From positions 1 through 47,863 of the forward strand of contig QHUB01000043.1 of the NCBI GenBank assembly GCA_003221035.1: 47,863 nucleotides of DNA. The letters are read 5' to 3'. Shown here piece after piece: positions 16,322 through 24,186 of the stretch (the stretch's first letter is position 1; each line of letters starts with the position of its first letter). Below the pieces are notes generated by a model. It worked only from the letters and a program-made list of their open reading frames with translations, made no database searches and had not been told where the DNA came from. The position numbers and the translations under genes were made by a program. The DNA is from Gemmatimonadota bacterium (GTDB taxonomy: Bacteria; Gemmatimonadota; Gemmatimonadetes; Gemmatimonadales; GWC2-71-9).

Positions 16322-17954
16322 CAGCACCGAGCCGCATTTCCGTGCCTGTACGGCGGCCGACAACGCCGTCACACTCGCAGTCAACCAGTACGCTTCGATC
16401 GACCCGGTTGTCGATAGCGGGTGCATGGTGTTTCCGGCCACGCTCGGTGCGGCCGAGTATCTCGTCATTCCGCAGCTCGGCGCCGGCGTTCCCGGCCAAC
16501 TCGCCCAATTCCGGCTGGTGGGAGACACGATTCTTCCCGCGCCCGGGCCCTCGCCGGCGGTGGCGCCGGACCTCATGGATCTGAGTCCCGCCGAGCGGTT
16601 TCACGCGTACTTGAGATTGGGTGACGAGCGGCGCTCCTGGGGATTGGTGCCGGAACAGGCTGGTCCGGCAGCGCAATCGCAGCCGCAGTTGTCGATCGCG
16701 GCCGGGCCGCCGGGGATGGGCACGCTGCGCGTATTTCAGGTGTGCGCCAAGACCGATTGCTCGAAGTTCGATCGCGTCGGCGCGCGCGTGCGCGCGCTCA
16801 AGTCCAAAGTGGCTATCTACGTGGATACGCTGGCGCCCGCCAGCGGACTCGACTCCCTGGCGCTCGACAGCATCGCCGATCTGTTCGATCAGCGGCTGTA
16901 CGCGATCGATACGGCTGCGTTCGGCCGCGAGTCGGACATCGATTCCAATACGGTCGTGATGGTATTGATGACCAACACGGTGAACAAGCTCGTGACGGCC
17001 GCCGAGTGCAACCGTACCGGTTTCGTTGCCGGCTTCTTCTTCGGCGCCGATTTGGATCCTGCATTCCGAAATGACTCTCGCTCCAACAAGGCGGAGATCT
17101 TCTACTCGATCGTGGCCGACCCGGCCGGTACGCTGAGCTGCCCGCACCCCGCCTCCGACGTCGAGAAGTTCGTGCCGGTGACGTTCATTCACGAATTTCA
17201 GCACATGATCAACTTCAACCAGCATGTTCTAATCCGTGGCGGCGGCGGCGAGCTGCTGTGGCTCAACGAGGGGCTCTCGCACTACGCCGAGGAGCTGGGG
17301 GGTCGCAGTTACGCGCTGACGCCCGATGCGACGGTCACCGACTGCGGCGCGGGCAGCGTCGAATGCCGGTTTTATGGCGGCGACCTGCTCGATGCCTATG
17401 AGTACATGGACACGGTCACCAAGCATTTCCTGTTGCCGACGGCCGGCATCGGATCGCTCGCCGAGCGTGGCGCGGCGTGGATGTTCGTGCGTTATATCGT
17501 CGACAAATACTCCGCCGGCACTACCCGTGCGGACTGGGACGCTCTGACCCGCCGGCTGGTAGGGACCGCGCAAATCGGGTCCGACAACATCGCCGCCGTC
17601 ACCGGCGTCCCGTTCTCCACCACCGCCGCGCGCTGGGTGCTCGCCATCTACGTAACGGATCGAGGCGGCATCCCCCCGGAGCTGCAGTACGACTCGTGGA
17701 ATCTTCACGCCGTCTACGCCGGGCTGCACGGGCGCGCGCCCGATGTCTTTCCAAAGACCTATCCGCTCGTGCCGCTCGTCTTCGTGGGTCGAACGGTTGG
17801 GCTCACCGGTACCATGCGCGCCGGGTCGGGCATCTATCTGAGTTTGACGCAGCCGGCGGGTGATCGGGGATTCACGCTCAGCTTCACGGGGACCAATGGG
17901 CTGCCCATTGGCTCGAGCTTCGGTGCGCGTGTGAATGTGATGCGGATGCAATGA
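16263..17954 (+). CDS. HExxH zinc metalloprotease lipoprotein (M30/hyicolysin-like)
   Basis: 563 aa. The signal peptide MKHLRHLLLLTVVAGVAC ends in a lipobox (Cys 18). The middle of the protein carries the zinc site HEFQH (His310, Glu311, His314) and a third ligand in LNEGLSHYAEEL (Glu336), the gluzincin-like spacing seen in M30-type peptidases. A C-terminal beta-rich domain follows. Two cysteine pairs in TDCGAGSVECRF and PHPASD-type loops suggest an extracytoplasmic location. ATG 16263 has GGAGG five bases upstream, deciding the start against the longer frame. It probably degrades extracellular protein. The stop overlaps the next start as ATGA (17951-17954). Confidence 0.78.
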   Translation: MKHLRHLLLLTVVAGVACSSSTEPHFRACTAADNAVTLAVNQYASIDPVVDSGCMVFPATLGAAEYLVIPQLGAGVPGQLAQFRLVGDTILPAPGPSPAVAPDLMDLSPAERFHAYLRLGDERRSWGLVPEQAGPAAQSQPQLSIAAGPPGMGTLRVFQVCAKTDCSKFDRVGARVRALKSKVAIYVDTLAPASGLDSLALDSIADLFDQRLYAIDTAAFGRESDIDSNTVVMVLMTNTVNKLVTAAECNRTGFVAGFFFGADLDPAFRNDSRSNKAEIFYSIVADPAGTLSCPHPASDVEKFVPVTFIHEFQHMINFNQHVLIRGGGGELLWLNEGLSHYAEELGGRSYALTPDATVTDCGAGSVECRFYGGDLLDAYEYMDTVTKHFLLPTAGIGSLAERGAAWMFVRYIVDKYSAGTTRADWDALTRRLVGTAQIGSDNIAAVTGVPFSTTAARWVLAIYVTDRGGIPPELQYDSWNLHAVYAGLHGRAPDVFPKTYPLVPLVFVGRTVGLTGTMRAGSGIYLSLTQPAGDRGFTLSFTGTNGLPIGSSFGARVNVMRMQ

Positions 17955-18925
17955 CGGCGGCGGTCGGGCGGTCGGCGGTCGGGCGGTCAAAAACCAACGG
18001 CGGCGGTCGGACGGTCATGATCGTCACGGCGCTCCTGATTGCCGGCTCGCGCAGCACGACCGCCCAAACCGAAGGCTCCATTCTCACACTTCTCCCCGGC
18101 ACAACTCGCGCGGCCGCGCTCGGCGGCGCCGGTGCGGCCCTGGTCGGCGACGCTGGTGCGATGTTCAGCAATCCCGCCGGCATTGCGACGATCCGGCACC
18201 TCAGCATCGAAGGATCCTATGAGCCATATCTCGCGGGCTCCGCGGTCGCGACGGCGGCGCTCGCGTTGCGTGTCAGCCGCTTCACGTGGGGGTTGGGCGC
18301 CGAGGAGCTCGACTATGGTACCGAGCCGGAGATCGTTCCCGATCCTTCCACCGGCGGTCGCCGCGGCACGGCGACCGGCGCCTCGTTTCATCCGTACGAA
18401 GCGCTGGCCGCGAGCTCGCTCGTCTACCGCCGCGGCGTCGCCGCGCTCGGGGTCACGGCCAAGTACAACCGCCAGCAAATCGGGGAAGAGATCCGCGACG
18501 CGTGGGCCGGTGACGTGGGATTGGCGATCGCGGTCTTCGACATCATGGCGATGGGCGTGAGCGTCCAGAATCTGGGCGGCGATCTCGGCGGCGGCGCGCT
18601 GCTGCCGCGGCGCACCCGCGCCGGCCTCACTCTCAACTACACCGACCCCGAGGGGACCTTCCGCCTCCTCACCACGCTCGAGGGACAGTGGACGCGCGAC
18701 CGGAGTGCCGTGCTGGTCCAGGGCGTCGAGGGCGGGGTGGTTACGAGTGGCGTCGGCCTGGCCGCCCGGGTCGGCTATTCCACACGGCCCGCGGTGACCG
18801 ATGCATCACGATGGACATTCGGCGGCGGAATCGTCCTGGGGAGACTGGCGCTGGACTACGCATTCCAGGGCTATGACGCGCTTGGCGGCGGCACGCACCG
18901 CGTGGGCATCCGATGGACTCCCTGA
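17951..18925 (+). CDS. PorV/PorQ-like outer-membrane beta-barrel protein
   Basis: 324 aa from ATG 17951, or about 302 aa from ATG 18017 (MIVTALLIAGSRSTTAQ, a better signal peptide). After the signal, the sequence TRAAALGGAGAALVGDAGAMFSNPAG is the hallmark start of PorV/PorQ/UPF0164-type barrels (FadL-like fold). Alternating hydrophobic strands run to the C-terminal RVGIRWTP. In Bacteroidetes PorV relatives serve the type 9 secretion system; no other T9SS gene is in view, so the role stays open. The N-terminal 20 codons lie in a 15-bp tandem repeat. Overlaps of 4 and 13 bp with its neighbours make it part of a coupled cluster with two peptidases. Confidence 0.75.
   Translation: MTAAVGRSAVGRSKTNGGGRTVMIVTALLIAGSRSTTAQTEGSILTLLPGTTRAAALGGAGAALVGDAGAMFSNPAGIATIRHLSIEGSYEPYLAGSAVATAALALRVSRFTWGLGAEELDYGTEPEIVPDPSTGGRRGTATGASFHPYEALAASSLVYRRGVAALGVTAKYNRQQIGEEIRDAWAGDVGLAIAVFDIMAMGVSVQNLGGDLGGGALLPRRTRAGLTLNYTDPEGTFRLLTTLEGQWTRDRSAVLVQGVEGGVVTSGVGLAARVGYSTRPAVTDASRWTFGGGIVLGRLALDYAFQGYDALGGGTHRVGIRWTP
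17959..17988. repeat. 15-bp tandem repeat at the PorV-like gene start
   Basis: Two perfect copies of GGCGGTCGGGCGGTC (17959-17973, 17974-17988) with a diverged copy near 17999-18016. Each 15-bp unit reads as a 7- plus an 8-bp half, so it resembles the heptamer arrays elsewhere in the window. Confidence 0.8.
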
Positions 18926-20034
18926 TCGAGCGGGCGCGGCCGCACTGGGGCCGTCTGCTCAAGCGCGTGCTGCTCATCGCGCTCGGCGCCTTGGCTGGAG
19001 GCGCGGTGTTGTTGCTCCTGCTCAGCGCCGACGCGCGCTACATCGCGCGCGCGGGAGTCGAGGAGGGGCGGCTGCTGCTGCGACGCCGCTCCATCGCCAA
19101 GCTGATCGCGGATTCCGCCACGCCGGCGCCGCTGCGGCAGCGACTCACGCTCGTGCTGGCGGCCCGCGCCTACGCCGTCGACTCGCTCGGCCTTGCCGTC
19201 GCGAAGACCTATACCACCTACGTGGACGTCGGCCGCGATACGCTGCTGCTGGTGCTCTCAGCGAGCCGCAAGGACAAGCTGCGAGAGGTCACCTGGCGCT
19301 ATCCAATCGTCGGGATCGTGCCGTACAAGGGGTTCTTCAATGCCGACCGGGCCCGGCAGGAGGCGGACCGGCTCGACGCGCAGGGGCTCGACGTGTTCCT
19401 GCGTCCCTCCGGCGCATTCTCGACGCTCGGCTACTTCAGCGATCCGTTGTTCTCGACCGCGATGAGCCGGGATACGATGGAGCTCGTCGCGACCGTGCTG
19501 CACGAGCTCGCGCACAACACGCTGTACGTGAAGAGTCAGACGCCGTTCAATGAAAGCTTCGCCAGCTTTGTCGGATACCGCGGAGCGGAAGCCTTCTTTC
19601 GCTCGCGGGGTGACACCGTCGATGCCCGGCGCGCCGCGGCGCGCTGGCGCGACGAGCGCACGCTGGACGTGTTCTACGCCGAGCTGGCGCGCAGGCTCGA
19701 CTCGGCATACACGAGCCCGCTGAGCGGGCCGGCGCTCGAGCAGGTGCGGTCGCAGCTGTATGGGTGGGCGCACGATCAGTTCCGCGGCGCGGTTGGGCAA
19801 TCGCTCGAGACGTACGACTGGCGCTGGTTTGCGCAGGCGCCGCTCAACAACTCGGTCGTGATCGCCGAGCGTTTTTATCGAATGGATTTGAATTTGTTCG
19901 ACGAAGTGTACTTGCAGAACAACGCGGACATTGCCGAGACTATTCGCGCGATTCAGGTCCGCGTCTACACGCAGCCCGGCGACCCCTACCAGGCTTTGTA
20001 CTCGCGTCCGGGAATGAAGGTCGAAGACGACTAG
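18913..20034 (+). CDS. Predicted aminopeptidase (COG4324 family), membrane-anchored
   Basis: 373 aa. One N-terminal membrane helix (VLLIALGALAGGAVLLLLL) anchors a periplasmic domain. The zinc motif HELAHNTLY (His197, Glu198, His201) and FNESFASFVGYRG (Glu214) match the family of putative aminopeptidases related to E. coli-type COG4324 proteins, including the SRKDKL...W.YPIVG segment before it. It should release N-terminal residues from peptides, consistent with the metalloprotease two genes upstream. ATG 18913 overlaps the PorV-like gene by 13 bp. Its stop codon TAG shares CTAG with the stop of the convergent gdhA, so the two genes overlap by four bases with no terminator between. Confidence 0.85.
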   Translation: MDSLIERARPHWGRLLKRVLLIALGALAGGAVLLLLLSADARYIARAGVEEGRLLLRRRSIAKLIADSATPAPLRQRLTLVLAARAYAVDSLGLAVAKTYTTYVDVGRDTLLLVLSASRKDKLREVTWRYPIVGIVPYKGFFNADRARQEADRLDAQGLDVFLRPSGAFSTLGYFSDPLFSTAMSRDTMELVATVLHELAHNTLYVKSQTPFNESFASFVGYRGAEAFFRSRGDTVDARRAAARWRDERTLDVFYAELARRLDSAYTSPLSGPALEQVRSQLYGWAHDQFRGAVGQSLETYDWRWFAQAPLNNSVVIAERFYRMDLNLFDEVYLQNNADIAETIRAIQVRVYTQPGDPYQALYSRPGMKVEDD

Positions 20035-21308
20035 TTTCCTCTGAGCCGCTCCGCATCGGCTACGCGCTGCAGCGCGATGCCGTAGGCCGCCGTTCTGAAG
20101 GTCACCTTCTTCTCTTTTGCCAGATCCCGCACCGAGACGTAAGCCTTCGTGATCGTCGCCTTCAGCTCCCTGTTCACTTGCTCATGAGTCCAGCGATACT
20201 GCTGTAGGTTCTGCGCCCACTCGTAGTAACTGACCGTCACACCGCCGGCGTTCGCCAGAAAATCCGGGATTACCGCGATCCCGCGCTCCTGAAGAATGAG
20301 ATCGGCCGTCGGCGTGGTCGGTTCGTTCGCGCCTTCGACGACGACCTTGCAGTCGACCGTCCTCGCGTTGCTTTCCTTGGTGATCACGCCACCCAGCGCC
20401 GCGGGCACGAGCCACTCGCAGGGAATCGTCCACAGCTCTTCATTTGTAATACGCTTGCCGCCATTCCAGTCGGGGACCGGCTTGCCCTGCGCGACGTGCG
20501 CGAGCAGACCCGGAATGTCGAGTCCCTTGTCGTTGTAGACGCCGCCGTCGACCGAGCTGACCGCAATGATCTTTGCTCCGGCTTCCGTGTCGAGCAGCCG
20601 CGCGAGATGGCTGCCGACGTTGCCGAATCCCTGAATCACCACCCCACCACCCTTCAGCGGAATCCCGAAATCGCGAGCGTATTCCTGCATCACGTACATG
20701 ACACCGCGTCCCGTGGCTTCCTCGCGGCCGAGTGAGCCTCCGAGAGCGACGGGCTTGCCGGTGACCACGGCGGGAGTGTAGCCCTGGCGGCTCGAGTACT
20801 CGTCGAGAATCCAGGCCATCACTTGCGCGTTGGTGTTGACGTCGGGGGCGGGAATGTCGCGGTAGGGGCCGAGCACGATGGCGATGCGTTGGGTAAAGCG
20901 TCGTGTCAATCGCTCGAGCTCCAGCTTGGACAGCTTCTTGGGATCGACCGTGACGCCGCCCTTGGCTCCGCCGAACGGGATGTCCATCAGGGCAGTCTTC
21001 CAGGTCATGATCGTCGCCAGGCCGAGCACCTCGTCGTGATCGGCCTCGGGGTGGTAGCGGATGCCGCCCTTGCAGGGCCCGCGCGCCCCGTTGTGCTGGA
21101 TGCGATAGCCGGTAAAGACCTCGATCCGGCCGTCGTCCATGCGGACCGGCACCTCGACCTGCACTTCGCGGAACGGCGACATCAGGATCTTCCGCATGTA
21201 CGACTCGAGGTTGATCAGGTCGGCAGCACGATCGAATTGATTTTGGACGATGGCACGGCCGGACATCGGCGCGCGACTGGGCCGCGGCGGGTGTTCAGAC
21301 GGTGTCAT
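20031..21308 (-). CDS. gdhA: Glutamate dehydrogenase (Glu/Leu/Phe/Val family)
   Basis: 425 aa. Converts glutamate to 2-oxoglutarate and ammonia, or the reverse. Seen in sequence: substrate domain with GPCKGGIRYHPEADHDEV and the catalytic-lysine block PFGGAKGGV, the GYTPAVVTGKP segment, and the Rossmann motif VIQGFGNVGSHLA. VVEGANEPTT and FLANAGGVTVSYYEW are typical late motifs. Coenzyme preference cannot be read safely. ATG 21308 has GGAG 7 bases upstream. It lies 15 bp after the TPR protein gene and ends convergently against the aminopeptidase gene. Confidence 0.95.
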   Translation of the reverse strand: MTPSEHPPRPSRAPMSGRAIVQNQFDRAADLINLESYMRKILMSPFREVQVEVPVRMDDGRIEVFTGYRIQHNGARGPCKGGIRYHPEADHDEVLGLATIMTWKTALMDIPFGGAKGGVTVDPKKLSKLELERLTRRFTQRIAIVLGPYRDIPAPDVNTNAQVMAWILDEYSSRQGYTPAVVTGKPVALGGSLGREEATGRGVMYVMQEYARDFGIPLKGGGVVIQGFGNVGSHLARLLDTEAGAKIIAVSSVDGGVYNDKGLDIPGLLAHVAQGKPVPDWNGGKRITNEELWTIPCEWLVPAALGGVITKESNARTVDCKVVVEGANEPTTPTADLILQERGIAVIPDFLANAGGVTVSYYEWAQNLQQYRWTHEQVNRELKATITKAYVSVRDLAKEKKVTFRTAAYGIALQRVADAERLRGN

Positions 21309-21323
21309 GGCGCTCCGAGAATC

Positions 21324-22451
21324 TTACGTGGGTCGGAGGCGACGGCCGGCGAGCCGGCCGTCGGGATGTTGAGCGTCGATCAATGCCTGCGCGGGGTTGG
21401 GGGCGCGCTCGAGGCGGTTTCCGTCAGCGGTGAGCACGCCGATGACGTCGCTCGTGACGAGCGTAGGGGTCTCGGCAGGGTGCTCGAGCGCGAACACGAG
21501 CCCTCTCGCTGCGCTCGTCAGCTTTGAGACCATTCCGTTCCAGGTGCGGTCCGCCGGTAGCGGCCGCAGGCCCACGATCAGGGGACAGACCGTCTCATCG
21601 AGGGCGGCGGGGGTCACGAGCGGCGCTCCCAGCCGATACGCGAGGTCGTTGAGAGCGGGGACTTCGGGGCCGAGCAGGATCACCTGGCCGAAGTGCCAAC
21701 CGCAATTGGTGGCGACCTCATGGAATGTCGCCACAATCGTTCCGTCGCTCGGAGCGACTGGGCCCGGTTGGGACGCCAGTACGACGGTGCCCGTCTCCGC
21801 GAAAAAGCGCTCGCTCGGCGTCAGATCATCGGGGCGGCGCGCGCCGTACCCGCCGTAGCGGCGGGTGGTGATGATCTCGCGCTCGGCGTCGGCGCGCTGC
21901 TCGGCGTGCTCCGCAGCCTGGGCCGCGCCCTCGAACGCAACCTCTGCCGCCTGATAGCGGCCCGCGTTGCGCAGGATCTGGCCGCGCAGCTTCAGGGTGT
22001 CGGTATGCGGCTCGAGTGCGAAGGCGCGGTCCAACGCCAGCAACGCCCGGTTCTTGTCGCCGAGCTTGTAGGCGGCATAGCCGAGCTCGTGCCAGACGAG
22101 CGCGAGGTCGGGGTCGACTTCAACGGCGCGCTCCAGTTCGGCGAGCGCTTCCCGGTACCGCCCGAGCTCCGTGAGGGCCGCGCCGCGCAGCGTGTAGGCA
22201 AAGCCGGTCTCGCCCAGTGCGCCGCGCGCGCGGTCGGCGAGCTGCAGCGCTTCCTCACCGTGACCGCTGGCTCTGAGTAACTCGAAGTACTCGGCCCAGG
22301 CCGGTTTCAATTCCGGCTTGTTCGTGAGCAGCTCATCGTAAGCGGATTGTGCGTCGCGCACACGCCCCTCGCGCGCCAGCCAGCGTGCACGCGCGAGCGC
22401 GCGTTCGCTGCGAGCATCGGGGAACAAATCGTAGGACGCCGTCGTCCGCAT
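21324..22451 (-). CDS. TPR-repeat protein with an unrecognised C-terminal domain
   Basis: 375 aa. The first half is made of tetratricopeptide repeats: ARWLAREGRVRDAQSAYDEL, ALTELGRYREALAELERAVE, LGYAAYKLGDKNRALLALDR. From about residue 205 there is an alpha/beta domain of unknown type (GTIVATFHEVATNCGWHFG, VILLGPEVPALNDLAYRLG) that I cannot assign. The protein has no signal peptide, so a cytoplasmic scaffold role is likely. ATG 22451 is preferred to 22460 because a TAGATT box ends 8 nt before it. The 3' end contains a GACGGCCGGC/GCCGGCCGTC hairpin that is part of the coding sequence. gdhA follows 15 bp later. Confidence 0.7.
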   Translation of the reverse strand: MRTTASYDLFPDARSERALARARWLAREGRVRDAQSAYDELLTNKPELKPAWAEYFELLRASGHGEEALQLADRARGALGETGFAYTLRGAALTELGRYREALAELERAVEVDPDLALVWHELGYAAYKLGDKNRALLALDRAFALEPHTDTLKLRGQILRNAGRYQAAEVAFEGAAQAAEHAEQRADAEREIITTRRYGGYGARRPDDLTPSERFFAETGTVVLASQPGPVAPSDGTIVATFHEVATNCGWHFGQVILLGPEVPALNDLAYRLGAPLVTPAALDETVCPLIVGLRPLPADRTWNGMVSKLTSAARGLVFALEHPAETPTLVTSDVIGVLTADGNRLERAPNPAQALIDAQHPDGRLAGRRLRPT

Positions 22452-22459
22452 GCGGCTCA

Positions 22460-22465
22460 AATCTA
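22460..22465 (-). promoter_or_regulatory. TANNNT box (TAGATT) before the TPR gene
   Basis: TAGATT on the minus strand ends 8 nt before ATG 22451, with no Shine-Dalgarno between. This fits leaderless transcription. The divergent M20 gene has a similar box on the other strand. Confidence 0.4.
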
Positions 22466-22504
22466 CCCGGCCACCACTCGCTGGCTAGCGGCGACTCGTC
22501 TGTC

Positions 22505-22510
22505 TACATT
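22505..22510 (+). promoter_or_regulatory. TANNNT box (TACATT) before the M20 dipeptidase gene
   Basis: TACATT ends 9 nt before ATG 22520; the nine bases between (TCTGCCGCC) contain no Shine-Dalgarno. Probable -10 of a leaderless mRNA. Confidence 0.4.
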
Positions 22511-22519
22511 TCTGCCGCC

Positions 22520-23872
22520 ATGGATCGCGACCGTCTGCTTGGCGAGCTGAACGAATTCCTGCGAATTCCTTCCGTCTCGACACTGCCTGCCCACAACACT
22601 GATTGCCGCCGCGCCGCCGACTGGGTCGGCGCGGAACTTCAGCGCCTTGGATGCAGCGACGTCCAATACCTCGGCAGCGAAACGCATCCGGTGGTCTGGG
22701 GGAAGGGGCCCGCGGTGCCGGATGCCCCCACGCTGCTCATTTATGGGCATTACGACGTGCAGCCGCCGGATCCGCTCGCGGAGTGGGTCACGCCGCCCTT
22801 TGAGCCTGCCGTTCGCGACGGCAAGCTGTTCGCGCGCGGCGCCGCCGACGACAAGGGACAAGTCTTTTGTCTGCTGAAGGCCATTGCCGCTTTGCCCAAG
22901 CCGCCGGTCAACTTCCGGTTCTTGATCGAGGGCGAAGAGGAGTACGGCTCGAAGGTGCTGTTCGACTTGTTGAAGCGCGAGCCTCAGCGTGTGCGTGCCG
23001 ACGCCATACTCGTCGCGGATATGTCGTACGTCGCGCCGGGATGGCCCGCGGTCTACACGACACTGCGGGGTCTGGCGTACGCCGAGATCACGGTCCGCAC
23101 GTCCAAAACCGATCTCCATTCGGGTGAGTACGGCGGCGCCGCGCCCAACGCGCACGAAGAACTCTCCCGCTTGCTGTCGCGGCTGAAAGGTGCAGACGGC
23201 AAGATCAACATTCCGGGATTTTACGGCCCGGTGCAGCGGCCGTCGAAAACGGAGCTGGCGGCCTGGAAGAAACTGCCATTCAAAGAAAAGGATTTTCTGA
23301 TCAAGCGGGTGCAGGGCAAAGGACTGGTCGGACTGAAGCAGTACTCCGTGCTCGAGCGGCTGTGGGCGCTTCCCACGTTCGAAATCCACGGCATTACCGG
23401 CGGGTTCACGGGTGAGGGTGCCAAGACCGTCATTCCCGCCGAGGCGACGGCGAAAGTGAGCATGCGTCTCGTCCCGAAGCAGAAACTGGCGCCGGTTGAG
23501 CGGCAGCTCGCCGCGGCCGTCAAACGTCTGGCGCCGAAGCACGTGACAGCCACCGTCCGCTTTCTGCATGGCGCGGATCCGGCGCAAATCAAGGTGAACA
23601 GCCCCGCATTTCAGTTGCTGGCGCAGGCGTTCAAGGAAGTGACGGGGCGGGGTAGTGTGCCGGCGCGCGCCGGCGGGTCGATTCCCGTCGTTCCGGCGCT
23701 GGCGTGGGGCGGAGCGCCGGTAATCCTTACCGGGATTGGCCTGCCTGATGATCGGCTACACGCGCCTAACGAAAAGCTGGATCTGAAGCAGCTGTGGGAC
23801 GGGATCGAGGTGTTCCGGAGATTCTATGAACTGCTAGGGAGCCTGGATTCTGAAGTCAGGAGTCGGGGCTGA
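22520..23872 (+). CDS. M20-family dipeptidase/carboxypeptidase
   Basis: 450 aa, cytoplasmic di-zinc peptidase of the carnosinase-like M20 group. Motifs: GHYDVQPP (zinc His77, Asp79), RGAADDKGQ (bridging Asp near 110), EGEEEYGS (general base and zinc Glu near 139-141), a dimerisation/lid domain from about 205, and the late zinc His in DRLHAPNEKL. ATG 22520 begins the conserved N-terminus; the long upstream frame is not coding. The last residues (LGSLDSEVRSRG) and the TGA are encoded by the left terminal inverted repeat of the adjacent 345-bp element, so the natural C-terminus was probably replaced by the insertion. Confidence 0.92.
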   Translation: MDRDRLLGELNEFLRIPSVSTLPAHNTDCRRAADWVGAELQRLGCSDVQYLGSETHPVVWGKGPAVPDAPTLLIYGHYDVQPPDPLAEWVTPPFEPAVRDGKLFARGAADDKGQVFCLLKAIAALPKPPVNFRFLIEGEEEYGSKVLFDLLKREPQRVRADAILVADMSYVAPGWPAVYTTLRGLAYAEITVRTSKTDLHSGEYGGAAPNAHEELSRLLSRLKGADGKINIPGFYGPVQRPSKTELAAWKKLPFKEKDFLIKRVQGKGLVGLKQYSVLERLWALPTFEIHGITGGFTGEGAKTVIPAEATAKVSMRLVPKQKLAPVERQLAAAVKRLAPKHVTATVRFLHGADPAQIKVNSPAFQLLAQAFKEVTGRGSVPARAGGSIPVVPALAWGGAPVILTGIGLPDDRLHAPNEKLDLKQLWDGIEVFRRFYELLGSLDSEVRSRG

Positions 23873-23877
23873 ATCGC

Positions 23878-23905
23878 TGACTCCCGGCTCCTGATTCCTG
23901 ACTCC
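23878..23905. repeat. Heptanucleotide array, four units, inside the 345-bp element
   Basis: Read on the minus strand: GGAGTCA GGAATCA GGAGCCG GGAGTCA. With the left terminal repeat it can form an imperfect hairpin. Confidence 0.8.
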
Positions 23906-24126
23906 TCATCGCAGCCCGCCGTCGCAGGGATCGGATCAAGCCGCCCAGCATGTTGCCGATCGCCGCGCCCTTCCCCGGGGAAGGCTGCGGTAAGGCGGTA
24001 GATCTCCACCACGAGGTCCATCGAGTCTCGCCACACATGAAGATCGCGATATCCGCGGATCGCGTTGGAGGGAATGGCGATGGGAGAATCTGAGATCGCT
24101 TGGCACGTATCCAGCACCATTTCCAT
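23906..24126 (-). pseudogene. Broken four-helix-bundle (S23/IVP-like) protein gene
   Basis: The frame from ATG 24126 contains RGYRDLHVWRDSMDLVVEIY, then RLTAAFP, the clear N-terminal helix of the four-helix-bundle family found as 23S rRNA intervening-sequence proteins. The usual C-terminal helix (IGNMLGGLIRSLRRR) is present just downstream but in another frame, and about 50-60 central residues, including the normal LRRAAVSIPSNIAEG-type segment, are missing at that place. The two parts meet at a perfect 16-bp palindrome, CCTTCCCCGGGGAAGG, about 23974-23989. It is therefore an internally deleted, frameshifted remnant. It is the only gene-like content of the 345-bp element. Expression is unlikely to give a stable product. 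Confidence 0.72.
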
Positions 24127-24186
24127 GCGACACGAAATATTTCTACGCGGACCCCGACTCCTGATTTCTAGATCCAGGCTCCGTCT

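Larger units (their letters stand above)
23838..24182. mobile_element. 345-bp element with 31-bp imperfect terminal inverted repeats
   Basis: The left end 23838-23868 and right end 24152-24182 are inverted copies matching at about 27 of 31 bases (core GAGCCTGGAT...TCAGGAGTCGGGG). The ends can be written as heptamers (GGATTCT GAAGTCA GGAGTCG), the same period as arrays elsewhere. Inside are a four-unit heptamer array (23878-23905) and a broken four-helix-bundle gene on the minus strand. No transposase is present, so it resembles a non-autonomous (MITE-like) element. It sits between the convergent M20 gene, whose stop it supplies, and the sulfite-oxidase-like gene, whose stop lies 5 bp beyond. 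Target-site duplication is not evident. Confidence 0.65.

Noticed and set aside
21336-21366. GACGGCCGGC/GCCGGCCGTC hairpin as terminator of the TPR gene
   Set aside because: It is inside the coding end, has no T-run, and gdhA lies upstream on the same strand close enough to be one transcript.
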